This document shows positions 32,172 through 41,374 of a stretch of 64,000 bases of DNA, one piece after another. The position numbers were made by a program, and so were the translations under genes. The first letter of the stretch is position 1. The number at the start of each line of letters is the position of its first letter. Origin of the DNA: Pascua guehoae (Eukaryota > Basidiomycota > Tremellomycetes > Trichosporonales > Trichosporonaceae); the NCBI GenBank assembly GCA_001600415.1, contig BCJX01000006.1, positions 336,388 to 400,387 on the forward strand, in the 5' to 3' direction. The notes below the pieces were generated by a model, which saw only the letters and a program-made list of their open reading frames with translations, had not been told where the DNA came from and ran no database searches.

Positions 32172-34277
32172 ATGGTAGCTATGGCGCCCAAGCAACCTGT
32201 TGCTGGGCCATCGAGGCAAAGGGGAGCCGCCCAGGCTCCTCCCCCACCACCAGCCGTCTCGGGATTCAACCCCTCGCGCACCCACTTTGCTCTTGCTCTC
32301 CCTGTTCTGGGTTCGGCAGACAAGGTGCAGGTCTGGGACGTCGCGGCTGACGCCGTCGTCTCAGAGTGGGAGGTTGCTGGCGCTGCCAAGGCCACTGCAT
32401 TATGCTGGTCGTCGGTAGCGTCATCAAGCGCCGCCAAGAAGCGGAGGAAGAGGAAATCTCTCCCCGCCGACGGTGGTGAGGAGGACGTCCTCTTGATCGC
32501 GACGAACAAGGGCGAGACTTCAACTCTCGCATGTTACTCGCCGATCAAGGGTGAAGTCCTTCGCACCATCCCTCTGCCTTCCAAGGCGACGGCCGCATGG
32601 TCAGACGACAACGGCGTCATTATTGCCACATCCTCGGAGCTGCTGGTTCTCGGTCACGACGCCACTACCGTTGCGCAGTCATTTGCCCTTCCATCCACAG
32701 CATCATCACCATCAGCAGTTGCTACCCTCCCCACATCCACCGCCGAGGTCCTCCACGTTCTCGTCGGCACCCTCTCCATCCTCTCCCTCCACCTCTCCCT
32801 TGCATCCGCATCCATCACCCACACATCCTCCCCATTACCAGTCTCCACAACATCGGTCACATCGATCCAGCCCTTGCCATTGACACAACAAGGGGCTTCG
32901 TTCCTTGTCGTGTCCGAGGATGACAGGACGGTGTCGCAGTACACTATTGCGACACCAACGGCCGCTGCCAAGCCGTCGTACCGGTACGCAGCGCCTACCC
33001 TCTCTCCAGCACACTCTGTGGCTCTTTCATCAGAGCTTCTTGCAGTGTTGCACTTTACAGGCGAAATTTCGCTCTTCCCCATTCCGTCCGAACTCGACTT
33101 TAGCCGACCCAAGTCGGACTCGAAGCCAAAGACGCTCAAGCTCGTCGAGGGCAAGGACGAGCGTCTTGCACGTCTGTGCCGTGTCGAGTTTGCACCGGTC
33201 GACGATGGCGCTCCCGGAACCCTCTGGTGCGGTCGCATGGCGGGTGCCAACCGCGTCAAGTGGTACCGCGCCGTGTACGAGCTTCCCGACGGAGGCGTGA
33301 AGGCGTCGACGGTCGTCAAGTGCGATGCTCAGGACCTCATTGCGGCCGCTGCTACCGCCAACGGCTCCACTCTCCAGCGCTACGCTGCCCCGGCCAACGC
33401 TGTTCAGGCTGCGCCTAAGGACGACGACGATGAGCCCGCGGCGTCTCTGCCAACCGACGTCGACATGGCCGACCTCTCGCTTGGTGAGCGCCTGTTGGCT
33501 GCTCCCACTGGTGCCCAGCCCAACGGCGACGCCAAGGTTTCGGTAGACGGCCCCGTCAACGCGGCGTCTCTTACCCGCCTTCTCGTGCAGGCGCTCCACA
33601 CGTCGGACCCTGCGCTCCTCACCCTCTGCCTGTCACACCGTGACCCCGTGCTCATTCGTAACACGGTCCGCAAGCTCCCATCCCAGATGGCGCTCCCTCT
33701 CTTGAAAGCCTGCGTCGAGCGCCTCGGCCAGGGCAAGGGTGCGAACCGCCGTGGTGGTGGCCGCGGCAATGTCCAGAACGAGCAGCAGGGTCGCGGCACC
33801 GTCGAATGGGTCAAGGGTGTCCTCGTTGAACGTGGCAACATTCTCATGACGATGCCCTCGCTCCCTACCCAACTGGCGGCGCTGTCCAACCTGCTCGCCA
33901 CGCGCATGGAGCTGTACCAGCCTCTCCTTGCGCTCTCTGGTCGTCTTGACCTCGCGCTTGCTCAGATCAACCTGCGCCGCGTCGCCGCCGAGCAAACCAT
34001 CACTTCCGACGACCGCGAGGGCGAGCACTACATTGAGGGCGAGAGCGATGACGAGGTTGCCGTCGAGTATGGCGACGAGGACGAGGATGCCATCGAGGAC
34101 ATCAACATGATGGCCGGGTCGAGCGACGATGACGAGGAGAGCGACGAGGACGACGACGAGAGTGACGATGAGGACGACGACGAGGATGCGCTCGAGTCGG
34201 GTTCCGAGGGCGGCCTCATGGATGTCGAGGCTGAGGAGAGCGATGACGACGACGAGGGCAGCGATGACGACGAGTAG
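32172..34277 (+). CDS. UTP5: U3 snoRNP / SSU processome protein Utp5 (WDR43-like)
   Basis: A t-UTP subcomplex subunit linking rDNA transcription to pre-rRNA processing. The single ORF has 701 codons. The N-terminal half reads as a degenerate WD beta-propeller (HFALALPVLGSADKVQVWDV, SPIKGEVLRTIPLP). A Dip2/Utp12-type helical domain occupies about residues 457-600 (ASLTRLLVQALHTSDPALL, RNTVRKLPSQMALPLLKACVERL, LLATRMELYQPLLALSGRLD). The tail from about 620 is almost purely Asp/Glu/Ser, like many processome subunits. A second in-frame Met at 32181 is an equally good start. A Lys/Arg cluster (KKRRKRK) interrupts the propeller near residue 90. No coding intron is seen. Confidence 0.9.
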   Translation: MVAMAPKQPVAGPSRQRGAAQAPPPPPAVSGFNPSRTHFALALPVLGSADKVQVWDVAADAVVSEWEVAGAAKATALCWSSVASSSAAKKRRKRKSLPADGGEEDVLLIATNKGETSTLACYSPIKGEVLRTIPLPSKATAAWSDDNGVIIATSSELLVLGHDATTVAQSFALPSTASSPSAVATLPTSTAEVLHVLVGTLSILSLHLSLASASITHTSSPLPVSTTSVTSIQPLPLTQQGASFLVVSEDDRTVSQYTIATPTAAAKPSYRYAAPTLSPAHSVALSSELLAVLHFTGEISLFPIPSELDFSRPKSDSKPKTLKLVEGKDERLARLCRVEFAPVDDGAPGTLWCGRMAGANRVKWYRAVYELPDGGVKASTVVKCDAQDLIAAAATANGSTLQRYAAPANAVQAAPKDDDDEPAASLPTDVDMADLSLGERLLAAPTGAQPNGDAKVSVDGPVNAASLTRLLVQALHTSDPALLTLCLSHRDPVLIRNTVRKLPSQMALPLLKACVERLGQGKGANRRGGGRGNVQNEQQGRGTVEWVKGVLVERGNILMTMPSLPTQLAALSNLLATRMELYQPLLALSGRLDLALAQINLRRVAAEQTITSDDREGEHYIEGESDDEVAVEYGDEDEDAIEDINMMAGSSDDDEESDEDDDESDDEDDDEDALESGSEGGLMDVEAEESDDDDEGSDDDE

Positions 34278-34670
34278 ACCATGTACAGCACACTTGCATA
34301 TGTTATCATTACACCAGTACACCAGTGCAGAACGGCAGACCGGTTGCAAGAGTGTGCATGTTTGGGCTCTGTCTGCCACATGCCACCTGGGTTCTTCTGT
34401 GAGCATACCGGAGCTCGGCAAACTGTGTCATGGTGTGTGTGCGGAGCAACAATGGTCCGCTTCGCCTAGCCCTAACATTTCGGTCCAATCGGCGGCAATG
34501 GCCAAGAGCCGAGTTCCCACCCAACACGAACCGGGGTAGTGCCCACATGCGCCTCTTGACACTAGCCCGTCGTCATCCCTCGTCGTACCCGTCAATCTGA
34601 ATCTCGATCCTCATCCTCTCCACCCCGCTCCAACGATCCTTTGTTGAATAAAACACGACCCCTGCCCAAA
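34278..34670. other. Intergenic UTP5 / dehydrogenase
   Basis: 393 bp between co-oriented genes. No ORF is supported. A CTCATCCTCTCCACCCCGCTCC pyrimidine-rich stretch precedes the 34671 ATG. Confidence 0.55.
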
Positions 34671-36987
34671 ATGTTCGCCGCCCGCTCCGCACTCTCCATC
34701 TCCTCGGCCATTCGGCGTACCGCCACCACGACCACCTACACGCAGACTCGGGCAATGAGCGTCTTCAACACTTCTCGGTGAGGAGGATGAGCGCGGGCAC
34801 GGAGCTGACGGCAGTCTTGTTGGAAAGAACGGTTCGTGTGCTGGTCTGGGGGCGGGCTTGACGGAGAAGTGGAGCTGGAGCTGGAGCTGGGGGTGGTGTT
34901 GGCCTTGAGGTTGGCGTCGAGGCCGCGCTTTGCAACCAGTTGCCAAGCCACCCGCTTTGCGCGCCGTTGAATTAGCCCCCCTCTCGTCCTGGCATTCGGG
35001 TGTGCTGCTGGTCATGCAGCTCAGGCGGCGGGACTGGACTTGGGGCATCACCACGCCGGGACTGAAGGAGGTTGAGCTGGGACGGGAGCTGCCTCGAGGC
35101 CGAGTTGCGGAACCAAGTCTGAGACTCGACATGGGGTTGCGCTGGACGACCGTAAACCACTAAACCAACCGGCTGCCGGGGCAACGCGCTCCAAACTAAC
35201 ACGCAGTCCTCATCACCGGCGCCTCGAGCGGCATCGTGAGTCCCCCCCGGACCTAATCACTTATCCTGCGGGACACTAACACCCAGGGCGCCGCGACGGC
35301 CGCGCTCTTCTCGCGCGCGGGCGCGTCGGTTGCGCTACTCGCGCGCCGCCAGAAGAACCTCTCCGAGGTGGCGGAAAAGTGCGCGACGCTGCACAAGGAG
35401 AACGGCTTCCAGCACGCAAAGGTCGTGACGATCGAGGCGGACATGCGGGACCGCGAGGCGTTGGGGGATGTGCTCAGCAAGGCGGGCAAGGTTGACATGT
35501 GAGTGGAGCGGTGGGTTGGGAGTAGGGGGGGGGGNNNNNNNNNNNNNNNNNNNNNNNNNNNNNNNNNNNNNNNNNNNNGGGTCTAGGGACAGTGTTGGGA
35601 GGGGAAGGCGCGGGGGGGAGTAGGGGCCAGTGTGGGGATGGGTGCGGAGAGGGTGGGGGAGTGGGTATCGATGGTGGGCACAGCAGTGGGGCCGGCAGTG
35701 AGAAGGCAATGTTGGAAGAGGCGTTGATGAGGGATGGCGACTGTGTCCAGACGGCAATGCCGAAGGATGTGGTCGGTGGTGGTCAAGGCAGCTGAGAAGA
35801 GGGCCGAGCCGTCTCCTTGACGAGATCAACCGCCGAGATCAATCGCCGAAATCAATCGCCGTGATCAATCGCCGTGCCCTGCACCACCTGTTGTCCAGCT
35901 GCGGGACCATAAACTACGGGAAACTAACGTCAGCCTCGTCAACAACGCCGGTCTCGTCAAGGGCCGCGAGCACGTTGGAGGTACGTCTGCGTTGGGTTCA
36001 GCCCACTCCCCCCAGTATCGCCCCGCTGACAGCAGAAATCTGTACGTCCGGATGACCAGCGCCTACTGACCACAGCCAACGAGGACATTGACGTCATGTT
36101 CCAGACCAACGGTGAGCGCACGGTCGCGGCGTCTAGCCATGAAGCAGGCTTGACCAAGGTTGAACGCCAGCTCACACCCCAGTCCTCGGCCTCTTCCACC
36201 TCACGCAGCTCGCCGTCAACGACTTTAAGAAGCGTAACGAGGGCGTGCGTGTTTTGTCTGCGGCGCCGCGGCTGACGCGCAGATGATTATCAACCTCGGC
36301 TCGGTGGCTGGCATTGAGCCTTACGCTGGTGGTACGTGTCTGAGGTTCTGGTTGTGAGGGGGCAGGATAGGCAGAAACGGAGGGCGGCCGCGGAGCATGG
36401 TGCGGTTGAGGCGGTTGCGTGGCAGAACCTTTCCTGACAGAACTCGGGCTTGCTGTCAGAGCGCGGCTGCCTGAGCATGGGCTAGTACCAACCGTGGCGC
36501 GTCAGACAACGGTTGCACTTTCACCCTACCCGTCTACCCTCTCACTCGCCACCCCACCCCTCTACCCTCTCACTCGCGTCCTAGCCTCCGTGCCCTTTAC
36601 GCACCCGCACACTACTAACCCCAGGCTCGATCTACTGCGCAACCAAGTTCGCCGTCAACGCCATCTCGGGCGCGCTCATCCGCGAGCTCGTCAACACCAA
36701 CATCCGCGTCGCCGAGATCCTCCCGGGCATGGTTGAGACCGAGTTCTCGGTCGTGCGGTACCGCGGTGACAAGGACCGGGCCACGAACGAGTACAAGGGT
36801 ATCGACCCTCGTGAGTGTGCCAGTGTGTGCGGAGAAAACACGCTGCTGACCCACAGTCACTGGCGAGGACGTCGCCGAGCAGATTGTCTGGGTCGCATCG
36901 CGCCCCCCGCACGTCCAGATTGCCGAGATTCTCATGTTCCCCACCAACCAGGCTAGCGCGACCGTCAACTACCGCCGTCCTGAATAG
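34671..36987 (+). CDS. Short-chain dehydrogenase (Ymr226c/YdfG-like) with micro-exons
   Basis: NADP-dependent SDR acting on 3-hydroxy acids such as serine or 3-hydroxyisobutyrate (family inference). Eleven exons join in phase to 293 residues: 34671-34777, 34815-34831, 35207-35235, 35287-35498, 35934-35980, 36036-36041, 36076-36111, 36183-36244, 36283-36331, 36625-36810, 36857-36987. The cofactor motif TGASSGIG is assembled from exons 2-4. NNAG, the catalytic Ser in INLGSVAG and Y-C-A-T-K are all present, and the C-terminal [16 protein letters not shown] and FPTNQAS stretches match yeast Ymr226c closely. Residues 1-28 are Arg/Ser/Thr-rich with no acids (mitochondrial-presequence-like), and Met29 begins a second possible, cytosolic form. 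Intron 4 contains a 44-N assembly gap. Confidence 0.88.
35535..35578. other. Assembly gap (44 N)
   Basis: Run of N inside intron 4 of the dehydrogenase gene, directly after a G homopolymer, so probably a sequencing drop-out. Flanking exons splice in phase across it. Confidence 0.95.
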
Positions 36988-37656
36988 GTGATTGTTATGG
37001 CTGGGGGAATAGCTGTCGAACGTATTTGGCTGTGAAGAAATGAAAGAAATGAACAGTGCTAGGCGGGAAGGTTGTTGTGCGAGACGTAGTAACTCAAACG
37101 GAATGAGGGAACAGGTAGTAGCAGTTCTGTCGGTGTCAGCGTCGTCATCGTGTTGTGTCGCGGTTGTGGTTGTAGTGACAACTGTGGCGGGCATATTTGG
37201 CAATGCCTGCCGCTCATCTTCTCCAGCCTACTCCCCACACAGCAGTCACCTTGCCGCCGGTAGAAGCCTCCCACCGTTGTAGCGAACCCATCCAAATGCT
37301 GGGGTCATGGACCACAGGGAACCGCCCGCCCCCGGCACATGTAAAGCCCACTGACCCACGGTATGGCAGTTGCCACCCTGCGAGATGGACAACCGAGGAT
37401 CTCGTCAGGCATCCATATTAGGAGCCGTCCATCACCTTGAATGAGAGTGATAGCGACGAGGGTAGACACGCAAAGTGATCGTAGTGTGTACAAGCATGAT
37501 TCTGTGCAAAGAACGGAACAGAGAAGCCATAAGATAAATGGAACATGCGCTGCATGTGAAGAAAGTAACGTTATGAAAATCGAGGCGGAGCTAGGTGCCA
37601 ATACGGTCACTCGCCCCCAGGCTGTCAAAGGTCGCCAGGACCCTGTGCGAAGCCCC
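36988..37656. other. Convergent intergenic spacer
   Basis: 3' flanks of the dehydrogenase (+) and the CAP protein (-). ORFs overlap both strands without coding character. Confidence 0.55.
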
Positions 37657-38640
37657 TTACTTGGGGTCCTCAGACTCCTCCACGCCGATGAGTTCGCCGC
37701 CGAGCTGGGGGACATTCTCCGCCTGCTTCGTAACCAGGTTGACGGGAACGGTGCCGTTATAGATACAGCTCATCATGTAGGCGTCGTTACCGGCGTCCAC
37801 GTTTTGCGGGAGCTTGCCGGTCGAGTCGTTGGGGCATCGCGCGGCCCAGCCGCAGCCGACCTTGGTGTTGGCCTTCCAGACCATGGCGGTGAAGTGACCC
37901 GTGCCCAACTTGAACCCCGGGTTGTTGTAGTCGTAATGCTGGTACTCATTGGCCCATAACCTGATGAGACCCACAAAGTTGGCACCCTCGCTACTAGAGG
38001 TCCATATCATCGAGAGGACGTCCGAGCCAAAGTGCTCCCACTGGCATGCCTTCATGTGGTCGGCGGCCTGCTGGGCGAGCTCGGGGTCCCACTCCATCGC
38101 GGGCGAGTCAAACTGGGCACGGTACTGGTTGTGGTAGTCGAGGGCCAGCTTGGAAAGCTTGGTCGTGCCAGCAATATCTTCCGGGGTCGAGCTCTCGGTC
38201 ATCATAGTCTCGTCGCCCTCAAAGGGGAACACAGGGCCGTTCGCCGGGGTGCCGGACCCAGCGGGGATCTGGGCGGAGGTGGTCGTCTCGAAGATCTCGG
38301 TATTAACGATCTCGGTGCCGCCGACGGACGCCTCGGCGGCGAGCCCGGCCAAACCGGTCGGGCCTTCCGTGTCGCTCTGGGCAGGGGTACCGGTCTGGCC
38401 ACCATCGCCCTCGGCGGTAGCGGAGACGGTAGCCGTGCCGGCCGAGGCGCCGCCCTTGCACGACTTGCGGCCCCCAGAGCCCGAGCCCTGCTGCTCGTCG
38501 ACGTGAAAGTTGCCCCAGCCAATTTCGTTGGGCAGCATGTGGCCAAAGCGCTGGGGAGCGGGCTTGCGGGCCTCGAGCGGACCCGCGGTGGCCGGCACCG
38601 CGATGGAGGCGAGCGTCGCGAAGAGGAGAGCGCACTTCAT
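37657..38640 (-). CDS. Secreted CAP/PR-1 (SCP/TAPS) domain protein, Pry-like
   Basis: Extracellular CAP-superfamily protein; yeast Pry relatives bind sterols and fatty acids. The single ORF has 327 residues. A cleavable signal peptide (MKCALLFATLASIAVPATAG) is followed by a basic proregion and a long Gly/Thr/Ser-rich linker (about 50-160) that is likely O-glycosylated. The CAP domain runs from about 165 to 310, with ALDYHNQYRAQF, MEWDPELAQQAADH, the CAP1 motif GHFTAMVWKANTKVGCGWA and MMSCIYNG. The central motif usually written (Y)GEN(L/I) reads EHFGSDVLSMIW here, so the conserved Glu of the CAP cavity tetrad is not obvious. The upstream region carries a minisatellite array. Confidence 0.85.
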   Translation of the reverse strand: MKCALLFATLASIAVPATAGPLEARKPAPQRFGHMLPNEIGWGNFHVDEQQGSGSGGRKSCKGGASAGTATVSATAEGDGGQTGTPAQSDTEGPTGLAGLAAEASVGGTEIVNTEIFETTTSAQIPAGSGTPANGPVFPFEGDETMMTESSTPEDIAGTTKLSKLALDYHNQYRAQFDSPAMEWDPELAQQAADHMKACQWEHFGSDVLSMIWTSSSEGANFVGLIRLWANEYQHYDYNNPGFKLGTGHFTAMVWKANTKVGCGWAARCPNDSTGKLPQNVDAGNDAYMMSCIYNGTVPVNLVTKQAENVPQLGGELIGVEESEDPK

Positions 38641-38859
38641 TGTTGTTGTAAAGTCGAAATACGGGTGGGCGAAGAAGATTAAAGCAAAGAGCGTGGGTGG
38701 TGGGAGAGAGCGGTGGGCAAGCGGTCAACGCTGCTAAGATATCAAGAGGTCGGAATAGATGGAGACTTGAGAGATGGCAAAAGCGTACTCGCCAGGCTGG
38801 CTTTTTATACGCCAGAGGGCTTCACTGCTGGCCCGTTGTTAGCACGACACAGAGACCGG
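38641..38859 (-). promoter_or_regulatory. CAP gene upstream region
   Basis: About 220 bp between the CAP ATG and the minisatellite. On the minus strand a TATA-like tataaaa occurs in cgtataaaaagccag (about 38801-38815), about 160 bp upstream of the ATG. No ORF is supported. Confidence 0.4.
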
Positions 38860-39430
38860 CGACTGAGTTGCCACTTTGGGGTTTTTGCAGCCCAGGCGCA
38901 CCAGACTGTTGCAACTGATGCGGTATCCATCGTGTGCGTGTCCATGACAGACAGACGGGGACTGAGATGGCACTTCAGTTTGCAGCCCAGGCCGATCGCA
39001 AGACGGTTGCAACTGTTACGGTATCCATAGTGTGCGTTTCCACGACACACAGATGGGGACCGAGATGCACTTCGAGGGTTTTGCAGCCCCCCGGATGTCC
39101 AGACGGTTGCAACTACTGCTGTGGTATCCATAATGTGCGTTTCCACGACAGACAGACGGGGACTGAGATGGCACTTCGATTGTCAGACGGTTGCAACTGC
39201 TCCGGTATCCATCGTGTGCGTTTCCACGACACACAGACGGGGACTGAGATGCATTTCGAGGGTTTTGCGGCCCAGGCGGATCTCCAGACGGTTGCAACTT
39301 CTGTGGTATCCATAGTGTGCGTTTCCACGGCAGACAGACGGGGACTTATATGGCACTTCGGGGGTTTTGCAGCCCAGGCGGATCGCCAGACTGCTGTAAC
39401 TGTTGCAGTAGTATCCAAAGTGTGCATTTC
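38860..39430. repeat. Minisatellite of 80-110 bp units, 6-7 copies
   Basis: A core reading ggtatccat(a/c)gtgtgcgttt, then ccacgac-acagacgggga and ctgagatggcacttcg, recurs at about 38922, 39022, 39124, 39203, 39304 and (decayed) 39411. Between cores, tttgcagcccaggcggat and cagacggttgcaact alternate and account for the length variation. The array starts about 220 bp upstream of the CAP gene. All six frames are mostly open, generating false ORFs. Confidence 0.92.
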
Positions 39431-40064
39431 CCCTGCATGGGCCCCTGTTGCTTCAGAATTGAGCCCGGTCAGTCGAGGTGCCAAGTACGCGACGTGGCGC
39501 TGTGAGTTGGGAGGTGAACTGGGAAGGCAGCAAAATCGTGCCGTAAGACCCCAAAGTAGGCGTTCCTGCATCCCTCGACCAGCGCGTCTTGTCTACGGAC
39601 GCGAGACCCCACATCACCTCGTTTCAGCCTATCTCTCAATCAAGCATGTTTCGGCATCTCGTTGCTTTGCATTAAGCTCCGTCCACCACCCCGAAATACA
39701 CCCCTGCAGAATTCGCGAACTCGATCAGATGGTGTGAAGGGGATGGGTCTGGCCCTGCTCGCCACCATCACACCCTTCTGGTGCATCTGAATTTTCTCAA
39801 TCAGCGAGCCTTTGCGGCGCGTTACATCACCATATGACTGCATCAACATGTGGCTGTAACAGGAACATGGTGCGCTTGTACCTGCATCCAACGGTGTGTG
39901 ATCCCGGTAAATCTCGTTCAGGTTTCATGAAACCGAATCGTGCAAAAGAAGAAACCTAACGTGCAAGAGAAGCTAAAGAAGAAGACAAAGAACTTGCACG
40001 GTGCTAGAGAAATTCACACATGCTGTACCCCAAACCTACACCGGCCCTCTCTTCTCAGGTATCC

Positions 40065-40141
<77 letters not shown>

Positions 40142-41374
40142 CCCCCCCCCCCAACACACACACACTACACACACACACAATATTGCTGCATGGTTTGCCA
40201 CATGGGTTTCACATGGTTTGTCTCGAGCAAGACCGCTGTACATAATAGATAATGGATGTCTTATCATTATCATTGTTGATTGATGGCCATGCCGACGCCG
40301 ATCAGCGATGAGTGTCGCGTATAGTTTTCTGGTTCTCTTGGCGTTCAGGATCGATCTCTTGAGGCCATTCCCTCTTATCCGTCTGGCAGAAAGAGTGGTT
40401 GCATTTTTGTGCCAGAGTACAGCTCAAGAACCGATGATGGCACGGCCATTTGACCGAACCGTGCTCCAACAGAACCACGTCAGAGCCACAAAATGAGCAG
40501 CTTGCACCTATGCGTGGGTCCACTCTTACAGGCAGTCAACATTACAGGCGTGAAGAAAACATGTATGCATGGCCCAAGAAAACAAAAAATATATATACCA
40601 AGGGGGCCAGGCCCCCCCTCTCATGTCCCGGGCAATTTTCTATCTCCTCCGTACACACAAATGGCCAGTGCTAGGAATCGAACGCGCGGGCGGGAACGGG
40701 TAGGCGTCAGGGGCCCCTACCATTAAAGGATCAAGGAGGCCGAAGCGTAGCCCCAACACTATCCGTTCCCATTGAAAATATTGAAAGGTAGGATTCCTTT
40801 GACAATCAGAGTAGTGCGGTTTTTGACACCTCCATCTGGCTTTGGGGCGAGGGATGGTCGTCGGCTGGGCGGAGTTAGGCGGTTCTAAGCCAATTGACAC
40901 TAGCGGTTAGCGCCAGGGGATTCACGTGGCGTAGTGATGATTTCGTCGTCCAGAGATTCCAACAGAGGTGACCGATGCGATGGTGAGGGCAGTTGTATGT
41001 GTTGATCAAGCTGGTGCTGAATACAGGCCGATGCAACCGCACATGCATCCCAGAGGTCAGATGTTTACAGAGCCAAACCTCATCTCATCGCTCTCACTAT
41101 CCCCACAACCACAGAAGCAGCCGGACCTAAGTAACCCCGCACGGGGCCAACAGTGCAGGTGCAGAAACCCATCTGCGGACTTGGACTGACCCCTGTTGTG
41201 CGGAGCAATGTTGCTCCGGCAGAAGGGGTCAGCCACGCGTGACGCCACGGCGTCCGCCCATGCCGCCCACCGCCGTCCACCAATATGTACTGACCGGCCG
41301 ACATCTCACACATCTCTCGTCGCTCCCATCCCCACACTCTACTTCGCCCCTCTAACATCTGAAGAATCAACACG
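39431..41374. other. Intergenic, no gene seen
   Basis: 1.9 kb between the minisatellite and the coronin-kinase gene. It contains a long interrupted poly-C tract (40066-40152) and, on the minus strand near 40664-40685, a tRNA-3'-end-like gttcgattcctag that lacks matching arms. ORFs over the poly-C are artefacts. Confidence 0.55.
40066..40152. repeat. Interrupted poly-C tract
   Basis: About 87 bases of cytosine broken only by one A (40100) and one G (40141), followed by an (ac)n-like stretch. The length is probably unreliable in the assembly. Confidence 0.95.

Noticed and set aside
33633..34421. 262-codon minus-strand ORF rich in Val/Leu
   Set aside because: Antisense to the Asp/Glu-coding tail of UTP5, which mechanically gives Val/Leu/Ile-rich reverse reading.
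40001..40252. Proline-rich and glycine-rich ORFs
   Set aside because: They are translations of the poly-C tract and its complement.
40664..40742. tRNA-like 3' end on the minus strand (gttcgattcctag)
   Set aside because: The T-stem 5' side and acceptor stem do not pair and no consistent anticodon arm is found. At best it is a tRNA relic.
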